A DNA stretch of 12,354 nt from Christensenella sp. UBA767 (lineage in GTDB: Bacteria; Bacillota; Clostridia; Christensenellales; CAG-917), in NCBI GenBank assembly GCA_002297185.1, contig DBJV01000014.1:1-12354 (forward strand), read 5' to 3'. A model generated the notes under the pieces. It was not told where the DNA came from. It made no database searches and was given only the letters and a program-made list of their open reading frames with translations. Of the stretch, positions 6,933 to 12,354 are shown piece by piece (position 1 is the stretch's first letter; every line of letters begins with the position of its first letter). Position numbers and translations under genes: made by a program.

Positions 6933-7497
6933 CCTTTTCTCTCTCCGCTTGCGATTTTCTCATGTAGTACGGCTCGATTACGCTCACGTATTCGCCGTTT
7001 TCAGCCTTGTTTTTGACGACGTTTGCAAGCGCCTCGCAAACGTTAACGCACGGCTCAAACACCGCATTTCCCATGTTTTTGGCGTCGTTAGCCTCAACAA
7101 AGCGCGCCTCAACGACTTTTCCGTCCTCGCAATCGGCGAGATACAAATTGCCGTGACCTGCATCGACCGCTGCCAAAACTCTCGACCTATTGTATGCGAT
7201 AAGTTCAAACGAAGTGACCGCAATTCTCTTTGCGCTATTTGCAAAAGCAATCGCCGTCATTGCCGAAACGCCTATTCTTATCCCCGTAAACGAGCCGGGA
7301 CCAACCACCGCGCCCACCGTGTCGATATCCGAAATATCCACTCCGTTTGACGCAAGCAACTCGTCAATACACGGCATTAGATTAGCGGAATGTCCGCTTT
7401 TGCCGAGTTCTTTTGATAGGCTGAACACCTCGCCGTTTTTTATCAAAACCACGTTAAGTGCCGTCGTTGTCGTGTCGATTGCCAAAATATTGCTCAT
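6922..7497 (-). CDS. tsaB: tRNA threonylcarbamoyladenosine complex subunit TsaB
   Basis: A 191-residue, catalytically inactive ASKHA-fold partner of TsaD in making t6A at position 37 of ANN-decoding tRNAs. Recognised by the N-terminal ILAIDTTTTALNVVL (4-18), the loop GPGSFTGIRIG (66-76), DAGHGNLYL (112-120) and the C-terminal EPYYMRKSQAERE (175-187). It is somewhat shorter than the more usual 220-240 residues, with a compact middle region. AAGGA precedes the ATG at 7497 and overlaps the tsaE stop codon region, seven bases away. TsaE upstream and TsaB here supply two of the complex's subunits; TsaD must be encoded elsewhere. Confidence 0.94.
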   Translation of the reverse strand: MSNILAIDTTTTALNVVLIKNGEVFSLSKELGKSGHSANLMPCIDELLASNGVDISDIDTVGAVVGPGSFTGIRIGVSAMTAIAFANSAKRIAVTSFELIAYNRSRVLAAVDAGHGNLYLADCEDGKVVEARFVEANDAKNMGNAVFEPCVNVCEALANVVKNKAENGEYVSVIEPYYMRKSQAEREKDEI

Positions 7498-7504
7498 ATC
7501 GTCC

Positions 7505-8629
7505 TTATTGCTGTCTTTCGACGTTGAAAGTACGCTCGCTTTCTCCGTCAGACGTTATAGAAATCTTTATTACTTTGCCATCAAAATGCTCAAATTTATT
7601 CCATTCGATGACGGTCACGCTCTCGTCGTCAAAGCAGTCCTCGATGCCGAGTTCTGCAAGCTCGTCCGCGCTTTCAACCCTGTACATATCGAGATGATTG
7701 AGTTTGAGCCTTCCGTCCTCATAGACGTTGAGTATGGTAAAAGTCGGGCTCGTGACTTCCTCTTTCACGCCCAAAGCCTTTGCAAGACCTTTTGTAAAAG
7801 TGGTTTTACCTGCGCCCAAATCGCCTTCGAGCAAAATAACTTCGCCGCCCTCGAGTTCGTTTGCAATCTCACTTGCCAAGGCGTAAGTTTCGTCAATGCT
7901 CTTAATTCTATGAGTGCCGAAAACGCTCTTTTTCTTCATACTCGTTCCGTCCCAATGCAGAATTTTGCTCAGTCTCTTGTACAGCACGAACGTAAGACCG
8001 CTTACAATTATACATCTTAATACGTTAAAAGGCAACACACCGATAAGCAAATAATAGGTATAAAAGTTGTCTTTTGTGACGTTTTTGTACAAAGACGACA
8101 CCATTGTTACCACCGCGTCGAATCCGTAGAGATTTGCATAAAACGGAATGGATATAAATCTATTAACTACAAGCGAAAGCGCGGTAAGAATTGCGCTACC
8201 CACCGCAAGTCCTATCAAAGCGTGCTTTTTGTCCTTGTGCAGTTGATAAATTATCGATGCAGGCAGCACGAACGATATCCCGAGCAGTATATCCGTAAGT
8301 TCGCCCACAAACCCCGTGTGAGTCATCGCAAGTTTGAAAAGGCATTTCAAAATTATAACGATGCACGCACTCACAGGCCCCATAGAAAAGCCTGCAAGCA
8401 GCGCCGGAAGTTCGCTTATCTGGATTTCCAAAAATCCCGGGAACATAAACGGCAACGGGAATTTCGCAAAAGCGTACAGTATAAATGAAAGCGCCGTCAA
8501 AATCGCGATTTTTGCGATGTAAGCAGTCGTAAATTTTGCGTTTTTGAACTGTTTGAGAGTGGCTTTTACGTCGATTTTAGCCTTTTGAGAATTTACGCTA
8601 TTCTCCGAAACTTCTCTATTTTTGCCCAT
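7505..8629 (-). CDS. RibU-type riboflavin ECF S-component fused to TsaE ATPase
   Basis: One open frame of 374 residues joins two normally separate proteins. Residues about 35-225 are a membrane protein matching RibU, the substrate-binding part of riboflavin ECF transporters: FLEIQISELPALLAGFSMGP (66-85), GELTDILLGISFVLPASIIY (109-128) and several hydrophobic helices to residue 218. Residues 231-374 are a complete TsaE, the ATPase of t6A synthesis: P-loop GDLGAGKTT (269-277), SPTFTIL (294-300), HLDMYR (312-317), GIEDCF (328-333) and VIEW (340-343). The join is LHWDGTS then Met231, exactly where free TsaE would begin. AAAGGAG before the ATG at 8629 sets the start. A one-base shift just before the join would end RibU at a TGA overlapping that internal ATG (ATGA), so a recent indel, an assembly error or an internal start are all possible. 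The FMN riboswitch upstream confirms the riboflavin assignment. Confidence 0.88.
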   Translation of the reverse strand: MGKNREVSENSVNSQKAKIDVKATLKQFKNAKFTTAYIAKIAILTALSFILYAFAKFPLPFMFPGFLEIQISELPALLAGFSMGPVSACIVIILKCLFKLAMTHTGFVGELTDILLGISFVLPASIIYQLHKDKKHALIGLAVGSAILTALSLVVNRFISIPFYANLYGFDAVVTMVSSLYKNVTKDNFYTYYLLIGVLPFNVLRCIIVSGLTFVLYKRLSKILHWDGTSMKKKSVFGTHRIKSIDETYALASEIANELEGGEVILLEGDLGAGKTTFTKGLAKALGVKEEVTSPTFTILNVYEDGRLKLNHLDMYRVESADELAELGIEDCFDDESVTVIEWNKFEHFDGKVIKISITSDGESERTFNVERQQ

Positions 8630-8664
8630 TTTTCTCCTTTGGCGCACTCTTCAAAATATCGTAC

Positions 8665-8690
8665 AAATAAAAAATGCGCCTTCGGGGCGC
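8665..8690 (-). terminator. Intrinsic terminator of the FMN riboswitch expression platform
   Basis: On the minus strand GCGCC (8690-8686), a five-base loop and GGCGC (8680-8676) are followed by ATTTTTTATTT. It lies between the FMN aptamer and the ribU-tsaE ribosome-binding site, the expected position for a riboswitch that stops transcription when FMN is bound. The stem's CGCCC can also pair with GGGCG at the 5' edge of the aptamer, a possible antiterminator; that pairing is speculative. Confidence 0.85.
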
Positions 8691-8695
8691 AAACA

Positions 8696-8716
8696 TATTG
8701 CAAACGAAATGCAATA
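8696..8716 (-). other. Linker hairpin between FMN aptamer and terminator
   Basis: TATTGCA (8716-8710) and TGCAATA (8702-8696) form a perfect seven-pair stem with a seven-base loop. It starts at the last base of the aptamer's closing helix, so the two may stack or compete and thus take part in switching. This role is inferred. Confidence 0.5.
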
Positions 8717-8824
8717 CTTCTTCCGTCCGGACTATACCGTCGGTCAAGGAATTTCACCTTGTCGGCACGCTATGCGTGTTCGCGGACTATACCGCCGGTG
8801 AGGATTTTCACCTCGCCCTGAAGT
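8716..8824 (-). promoter_or_regulatory. FMN riboswitch (RFN element)
   Basis: The minus strand carries the conserved FMN aptamer blocks in order: AGGGCGAGGTGAAAATCCTC, then ACCGGCGGTATAGTCCGCGA, a variable stem-loop with ACACGCATAGCGTG, GCCGACAAGGTGAAATTCCT, and GACCGACGGTATAGTCCGGA ending CGGAAGAAG. The closing helix P1 pairs ACTTC (8824-8820) with GAAGT (8720-8716). The predicted transcription start falls at about 8824, the first base of P1. In Bacillota this RNA binds FMN and represses riboflavin synthesis or uptake genes. A terminator follows at 8665-8690, so it most likely acts by attenuation on ribU-tsaE and any genes co-transcribed with it. Confidence 0.97.
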
Positions 8825-8830
8825 GATTTT

Positions 8831-8859
8831 ATAGTACGCCCACAGAAAGCCATTGTCAA
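8831..8859 (-). promoter_or_regulatory. Sigma-A promoter of the riboswitch operon
   Basis: On the minus strand a perfect -35 TTGACA (8859-8854) and -10 TACTAT (8836-8831) are 17 bp apart. The start site expected about seven bases below the -10 box coincides with the 5' end of the FMN aptamer. Confidence 0.85.
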
Positions 8860-8871
8860 GTGCCGATATAA

Positions 8872-8903
8872 AAATTATGCAGAAAACTGTATCAAATTAT
8901 GCA
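8872..8903. repeat. Ten-base direct repeat, two helical turns apart, above the riboswitch promoter
   Basis: AAATTATGCA occurs at 8872-8881 and again at 8894-8903, a spacing of 22 bp that would put both copies on the same face of the helix. They start 13 bp upstream of the -35 box of the riboswitch promoter and lie in the divergent control region shared with the gene at 9022. They could be a paired protein-binding site or an AT-rich UP element. This is inference. Confidence 0.45.
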
Positions 8904-8950
8904 AAATCGGACTTCGATATACCCAAATCTCATAAACATTGTCAAAACAT

Positions 8951-8980
8951 ATCGCCAATCAAACTATCGTCAATCAAACG
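8951..8980. repeat. Tandem 15-bp repeat upstream of the gene at 9022
   Basis: ATCGCCAATCAAACT (8951-8965) is followed at once by ATCGTCAATCAAACG (8966-8980), 13 of 15 bases identical. It lies 30 bp above the candidate -10 box of the plus-strand gene at 9022, so an activator or repressor site is possible. A long open frame runs through it, but I regard that part as non-coding. Confidence 0.5.
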
Positions 8981-9009
8981 AAATCCGTATTTTTCATGCA
9001 AAAATCAGT

Positions 9010-9015
9010 CATAAT
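9010..9015 (+). promoter_or_regulatory. Candidate -10 box of the gene at 9022
   Basis: CATAAT ends six bases before the ATG at 9022, the same close spacing as the promoters at 60-65 and 11231-11236, and no Shine-Dalgarno site is visible. No good -35 box is found 16-18 bp upstream. Another possibility is TTGTCA at 8939-8944 with AACTAT 17 bp later. Weak support. Confidence 0.35.
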
Positions 9016-9021
9016 TATCGT

Positions 9022-9381
9022 ATGGAATATCAATATATCAATACCAATTTGACAAACGCAGAACAAAATTTGCAAATATCCGCCGTTCAACAATCCGTTA
9101 CACCCGAAGGCGTTGTCTCAGTCGTACTTCAAAACGATAACGTCGTAGGCGCAAGATGTTTCGAGGTGCAAAACACGTATATCGTGGCAGTCCTTACGGT
9201 TCCCATCTACCTAAAAAGCGAACGGGACAAGTGCAAAACTAATATACAAAATACGATATCGCAGATGTGCGGCAAAGAAGTTATCGTAACTTTCGACGTC
9301 GATATCTACGCCAAAATCAAGCCGAATATGAGCGATGCCGACAAAACCTCGCTATATAAAAAAGTCACAGCAAGACTGTGA
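9022..9381 (+). CDS. Small protein of unknown function
   Basis: A 119-residue soluble protein that I do not recognise. There is no signal peptide or membrane helix. The pattern is a polar N-terminal stretch (1-30), two beta-like strands (VVSVVLQNDNVV, YIVAVLTVPIYL), an amphipathic helix around a run of charged residues, a strand VIVTFDVDIYAKI and a short polar tail. This strand-strand-helix-strand layout loosely recalls YhcN/YlaJ or BON-like domains, but no motif secures it. In-frame starts further upstream (to 8899) would run through the tandem repeat and give a low-complexity N-terminus, so ATG 9022 is chosen. The gene is divergent from ribU-tsaE and convergent with rsfS. Its last codons and TGA lie within a terminator stem, which supports this being a real gene end. 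Confidence 0.65.
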   Translation: MEYQYINTNLTNAEQNLQISAVQQSVTPEGVVSVVLQNDNVVGARCFEVQNTYIVAVLTVPIYLKSERDKCKTNIQNTISQMCGKEVIVTFDVDIYAKIKPNMSDADKTSLYKKVTARL

Positions 9382-9390
9382 CTTTATTTT
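9361..9390 (+). terminator. Terminator overlapping the stop codon of the 9022 gene
   Basis: A perfect 10-bp stem (AAAGTCACAG at 9361-9370 with CTGTGACTTT at 9376-9385) with a five-base loop is followed by ATTTTAATTT. The TGA stop (9379-9381) is inside the 3' arm. On the minus strand the same stem is followed by TTTATATAG, joined to the stem's own Ts, so it may also stop transcripts coming from rsfS. Confidence 0.8.
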
Positions 9391-9409
9391 AATTTATTGA
9401 AAATTCCAC

Positions 9410-9429
9410 GCAACGCAAGCGTTGCTTTT
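9410..9429 (+). terminator. Second hairpin with T-tract between the 9022 gene and rsfS
   Basis: GCAACGC (9410-9416) and GCGTTGC (9419-9425) are perfectly complementary, followed on the plus strand by TTTTG. The two-base gap means the real loop would open to about six bases. Probably a back-up terminator for the plus-strand gene; the minus strand has no U-tract after it. Confidence 0.5.
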
Positions 9430-9499
9430 GATACGGTTTTAACAATCTAACAGCATATTTTCGATATCGTCCGCAAGCGCAATATTCGCAGCTATACCG

Positions 9500-9859
9500 T
9501 TAATCGTTCTTCTCAGGCACGTATTTGTGCATATTCTCGCCGTCCGCCCAAAGTTTTTCAAGGCAGTAGAACATTCTCGTTTCGTCGTTGAAAACGTGTA
9601 CGATAACTCCGCCGTAATCAAGCACCGCCCACTTACCGTCGTTCAATCCGTCCGTATGAATGGGGCTGATTTCGTATTCGTTCATCTTCTCATCGACAAA
9701 TTCCGCAAGAGCCTTAACTTGCTTATTGCTCTTTGCCGTGCAGATGATAAAGTAATCCGCAATCACCGTAAGATGTGCAACGTCCAAAATAGTGATATCC
9801 GACGCTTTATGTTCGTCGAGTTCGCGACAAATAATGTCTTTCATTTCAATAGGTTCCAT
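9500..9859 (-). CDS. rsfS: Ribosomal silencing factor RsfS
   Basis: A 119-residue protein of the RsfS/Iojap family, which binds ribosomal protein L14 and blocks joining of the ribosomal subunits when nutrients are scarce. Seen here are DITILDV (21-27), ADYFIICTAKSNKQV (34-48), the conserved Trp in GKWAVLDYGGVIVHVF (75-90), and FYCLEKLW (97-104). Length is normal for the family. GGAGG before the ATG at 9859 fixes the start. It follows the nadD-yqeK fusion by 249 bp on the same strand, the usual order in Bacillota, though the gap is larger than typical and could hold a separate promoter. Confidence 0.94.
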   Translation of the reverse strand: MEPIEMKDIICRELDEHKASDITILDVAHLTVIADYFIICTAKSNKQVKALAEFVDEKMNEYEISPIHTDGLNDGKWAVLDYGGVIVHVFNDETRMFYCLEKLWADGENMHKYVPEKND

Positions 9860-10108
9860 ATAATCCTCCTATTCGCGATATGTAATGATATATTGCGAGT
9901 AGTTTTTTCTTTAGTTTTTGCAAAAAGTTTGTCAAAATGCACTCTTGCCATATCGTTTTGCCTTACAAAAAGCAAATCGTCGTTATAAAATCTTACTTTT
10001 ATAAAACTTACAACGTTACATCATCGTCTCTTTATATAACGTTTCACCGATACAAAGCATTTGCATATTGAAATTCTTTGCTCAATACAAATTATGCACC
10101 GAGAAGGC
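9860..10108. other. AT-rich gap between nadD-yqeK and rsfS
   Basis: No open frame here looks coding. On the minus strand a TTGACA occurs at about 9940, but without a matching -10 box at 17 bp. Several TTTATAA-type stretches lie near 9980-10010. Close to the nadD-yqeK stop, GTATTGA and TCAATAT segments (about 10068-10090) could form an AT-rich stem, but it has no U-tract. I see no confident terminator or promoter, so rsfS may be read through from nadD-yqeK. Confidence 0.4.
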
Positions 10109-11224
10109 TCATTTGTCAAGATAGCAATGTTTTGCCTCGTCAGTCAGCGGATGCATTCCGTTCCCTTTTGCACTCACTTTGTCAAAAGTGTATCTAAGCA
10201 CCGCCTTAAATCCCTCGTCAAAATTGTCAAAAGCAATCTTTCTTATTGACGGAATGGGCGAATAATACCTATCGTACGACACGCTGTCCGCAGTATAAAC
10301 GAGTTTTTGCAGCATAGTCATATCCGCTTTTGCCGTGGTGTGATACCTTATCGCATCGAGTATATCGTTATCCTCGATACCGAAATCTCTTCTCGCCTTT
10401 TCCGCACCCAAGAATTGATGCAAAACAGGCGTTCCAACCGCGTCAATCGGCACGTTCAAGCCGTCAAGCGACGGGCGTTGCTTTGCGTTGTCATGCAGCA
10501 AACACGCCAAAAACACCTTTGTAAAATCTTGCTTGAGATTGTGACGAGAATTGAGATCCACCGCCGTCAACACCACCGCTTTGCTATGCGCAAAAAGTTC
10601 GTCCGTCTGATATGATTTAAGCCTTGCCACCATATCACTATATTCCCCGAACAAACCAAGTCTTTCAATCTCGGCATACACCTTATCGTCAATGCAATCG
10701 GGTTTTTCTCCGAGCAAAAGTTGTGCCTTAATATGCGACGACGACACATTCTTGCCTACGTAATCGAGCAAAATAAAGTCTCCGCCATACTTCTTTTCAA
10801 GCGTATCTATTATCGTTTTTGCGTCGTCAAATCCTTCTCTTTGACATACCGCAATCGGACACGTCTGCAAAATCTTCTCGGGATGATACCACGTATCGAA
10901 GTATTCCAAACTATCTCCTCCGATAAGATACACGATATCTCCGTATTTTTCCTTGAGAAGAGGCAAATTCACCGCGCTGTAATTATCCTTTCCGCGCACT
11001 TTTTCGATGTCGTCAATTGCAAAATTGAGTCCTTCAAACGCCACGTTTATAAGGTCGCATCTTTGCTCAAACGTCAAAAATCCCGCACTCTTATGAGGCG
11101 GATAAAACGTAGGCACGACAACAAGACGCTCTATATCGAGTTCCTGCATCGCGCTCTTGCACATCGCAACGTGTTCTATATGCGGCGGATCGAACGCCCC
11201 TCCGAAAATCAACGTTTTACTCAT
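10109..11224 (-). CDS. nadD: Nicotinate-nucleotide adenylyltransferase fused to YqeK HD phosphohydrolase
   Basis: A 371-residue two-domain cytoplasmic enzyme. Residues 1-195 are NadD, which adenylates nicotinate mononucleotide to deamido-NAD: FGGAFDPPHIEH (7-18), PPHKS (42-46), IGGDSLEYFDTW (101-112) and the SSSHIK form (161-166) of the ISSTxIR motif. The (T/H)xGH signature reads HIEH, with Glu in place of Gly. Residues 200-371 are YqeK, an HD-domain hydrolase that in Bacillota cleaves diadenosine tetraphosphate. Its metal ligands are His213, His244-Asp245 in LLHDNAK, His269, His295 in AIRYHTT and Asp312. NadD and YqeK are often adjacent and fused forms are known, so the join is credible. The start at 11224 is chosen because the upstream in-frame ATG at 11248 lies inside the promoter spacer. 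No ribosome-binding site is seen, consistent with a leaderless mRNA. Confidence 0.93.
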   Translation of the reverse strand: MSKTLIFGGAFDPPHIEHVAMCKSAMQELDIERLVVVPTFYPPHKSAGFLTFEQRCDLINVAFEGLNFAIDDIEKVRGKDNYSAVNLPLLKEKYGDIVYLIGGDSLEYFDTWYHPEKILQTCPIAVCQREGFDDAKTIIDTLEKKYGGDFILLDYVGKNVSSSHIKAQLLLGEKPDCIDDKVYAEIERLGLFGEYSDMVARLKSYQTDELFAHSKAVVLTAVDLNSRHNLKQDFTKVFLACLLHDNAKQRPSLDGLNVPIDAVGTPVLHQFLGAEKARRDFGIEDNDILDAIRYHTTAKADMTMLQKLVYTADSVSYDRYYSPIPSIRKIAFDNFDEGFKAVLRYTFDKVSAKGNGMHPLTDEAKHCYLDK

Positions 11225-11230
11225 AATCCG

Positions 11231-11259
11231 ATTATACAACACTCTCATTTTATTATCAA
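11231..11259 (-). promoter_or_regulatory. Consensus promoter of nadD-yqeK, leaderless geometry
   Basis: On the minus strand TTGATA (11259-11254) and a perfect TATAAT (11236-11231) are exactly 17 bp apart. Six bases later comes the ATG at 11224, so the expected transcription start is the A of the start codon. Confidence 0.8.
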
Positions 11260-11414
11260 CTTATTACAATCGATTTGTCCTTCTTTTACTGTATAGAAAA
11301 ACACGTTCAACAATTTTCATCACGTGATTTTGAAGTATGTAAAATGCAAATTAAATTATCTTTCTACCACTCTTTCACAGTATCTTTTTTGCACTTTTTG
11401 TCAACAATTACACC

Positions 11415-12203
11415 ATGGCTCGCACAATAGACTATATCAGCGCAACCGTACTTATTTTGCTAATCACGCTCGTGTGGTCGTTTTTCCTATTCTCGAATTT
11501 CGTCGGTTCGCTCATATTCTCGATATGCTTTACCGCCATTACAATCTTCACAATCCGCTACGTATCCAAGAAGAAAAACAAGCCCTATTCTTGCGACAGA
11601 CTGGAACTTGAATTTTGCATAAAAGGCAACGATTATATAATCAATTTACTCAAAAGTGCTATAAAAAACGACAATATTGAGAATGGTTGCAATTACATTT
11701 TGCTTGAAAACAGCGCAATTATCTCAAATTACAAGTTTTCATCAATCGGCATATCCGACATGTGCGCCGTTTGCAATCTCTCCAAAAAATTGAACAGAAC
11801 CGACGTATTTTTGATTTGCAAAAACATAGAGCGCAAGGCGTATCAAATCGCCGATATAGAAAAAATCAAAGTCCGCTCCGTCAAAATCAAAGCGGTCTAT
11901 AAGTTCCTCAAAAAGCACGACGCCCTCCCCGATTTGAAAGAGACAAAGACAAAATTTTCTTTCCGCGCCCTCACGCAAAAAATCCTCTCGCGCCAAAACT
12001 TCAAAAACTATGCCTTTTCGGGAACGATCCTCACACTCGTCGCCTTTATCACTCCACTCAAAATCTACTACATCGTCTTTGGCTCGATATCCCTCATCCT
12101 CGCCCTTCTCTGCCCCACCCCACTCGCTGGCGGCACACTATCCTCCCCAAAAGTCTTTGACCTACTCGAACACGAGGCGCAAGACGAATATAAGAGAGAA
12201 TGA
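11415..12203 (+). CDS. Membrane protein of unknown function with a central soluble domain
   Basis: A 262-residue protein that I do not recognise. Two helices near the N-terminus (about 8-27 and 29-48) and a second hydrophobic pair near the C-terminus (about 199-217 and 218-235) flank a Lys-rich soluble domain (55-195), which would be cytoplasmic. That domain alternates strands and helices (YILLENSAIISNYKF, VFLICKNI), then has a basic helix ending YKFLKKHDALPD. The layout loosely recalls restriction-endonuclease-like folds without their catalytic D-ExK residues, so this is only a suggestion. Cysteines occur at 60, 68, 92, 117, 120 and 135. Translation from the ATG at 11415 has no obvious Shine-Dalgarno site and no clear promoter. 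The gene is divergent from nadD-yqeK. Confidence 0.7.
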   Translation: MARTIDYISATVLILLITLVWSFFLFSNFVGSLIFSICFTAITIFTIRYVSKKKNKPYSCDRLELEFCIKGNDYIINLLKSAIKNDNIENGCNYILLENSAIISNYKFSSIGISDMCAVCNLSKKLNRTDVFLICKNIERKAYQIADIEKIKVRSVKIKAVYKFLKKHDALPDLKETKTKFSFRALTQKILSRQNFKNYAFSGTILTLVAFITPLKIYYIVFGSISLILALLCPTPLAGGTLSSPKVFDLLEHEAQDEYKRE

Positions 12204-12354
12204 AATGCGGAATTAAACAAATAAAAATAATGAATGGATTAAAATGCAATATTACTTTGAATGGGTAGATTAAAGGCTCATTGAGATGAAGAACAAGGAA
12301 ACACCCCATTGACAGCAACCCTAATTTACTAATCGTAAATGAGTTGACGGGCGG
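12204..12354. other. End of window, no gene recognised
   Basis: The stretch holds only very short open frames. A TTGACA at about 12311 has no -10 box at the right distance. TTTAC and GTAAA around TAATC near 12327-12341 form a minor inverted repeat. No U-tract hairpin follows the preceding gene. Confidence 0.4.

Noticed and set aside
7190..8020. A 276-codon open frame on the plus strand
   Set aside because: It is antisense to tsaB and the tsaE half of the fusion, both of which have full family motifs. The product shows no recognisable domain.
8899..9021. 41-residue upstream extension of the 9022 gene
   Set aside because: It would encode the tandem repeat as a repeated Tyr-Arg-Gln-Ser-Asn motif and cover the candidate promoter. 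The part from ATG 9022 is the only stretch with a protein-like pattern.
9439..9621. Frameshifted longer C-terminus of rsfS
   Set aside because: An adjacent frame continues about 60 bases past the rsfS stop with plausible residues, but RsfS as read is already full length with all motifs, so no frameshift needs to be assumed.
1..12354. Mobile or phage-derived island
   Set aside because: No integrase, transposase, terminal repeats or phage genes are seen. Most genes are housekeeping and in familiar orders.

Overview
The window looks like ordinary chromosome from an uncultured, moderately AT-rich Bacillota, most likely class Clostridia. The pointers are an FMN riboswitch ahead of a RibU-type ECF transporter S-component, purine-rich Shine-Dalgarno sites (AAAGGAG, GAGGT, GGAGG), near-consensus sigma-A promoters, a nadD-yqeK-rsfS order typical of Bacillota, and a Mur-ligase variant with a membrane anchor. 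I see no phage, transposon, CRISPR array, tRNA or rRNA. The genus cannot be read from the sequence.

Layout, left to right. (1) 37-966, plus strand: a small membrane protein of unknown function with a consensus promoter only 7 nt before its ATG. (2) 1094-2444, minus: a monocistronic NADP-type isocitrate dehydrogenase gene (icd) with its own promoter and terminator and an inverted repeat just upstream of the promoter. (3) 2588-8859, minus: one long run, in transcription order promoter, FMN riboswitch, ribU-tsaE fusion, tsaB, rimI, alpha/beta hydrolase, membrane-anchored MurF-like ligase, ddl, terminator. The first four genes are tightly packed or overlapping. Gaps of 109 bp (before the Mur ligase) and 222 bp (before ddl, with three tandem repeats of about 35 bp) leave room for extra promoters. 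(4) 8860-9390, plus: a divergent small gene of unknown function whose stop codon lies inside its own terminator hairpin. (5) 9500-11259, minus: a nadD-yqeK fusion, then rsfS. (6) 11415-12203, plus: a membrane protein of unknown function; the last 150 bases hold nothing I can call.

How the genes fit together: TsaE and TsaB belong to the t6A tRNA-modification complex (its catalytic partner TsaD is not in the window). RimI is the usual neighbour of TsaB. The Mur ligase and Ddl make and attach the D-Ala-D-Ala end of the peptidoglycan precursor. NadD makes NAD, YqeK is an HD-domain dinucleotide phosphohydrolase, and RsfS silences ribosomes when nutrients are scarce.

The most unusual points are (a) a riboflavin transporter S-component joined in frame to the t6A ATPase TsaE, which puts t6A, and perhaps wall-precursor genes, downstream of an FMN-sensing switch; (b) consensus promoters placed so close to the ATG (nadD-yqeK, the first gene, perhaps the gene at 9022) that their mRNAs should be leaderless; and (c) a MurF-like ligase whose usual substrate-binding first domain is replaced by membrane helices.
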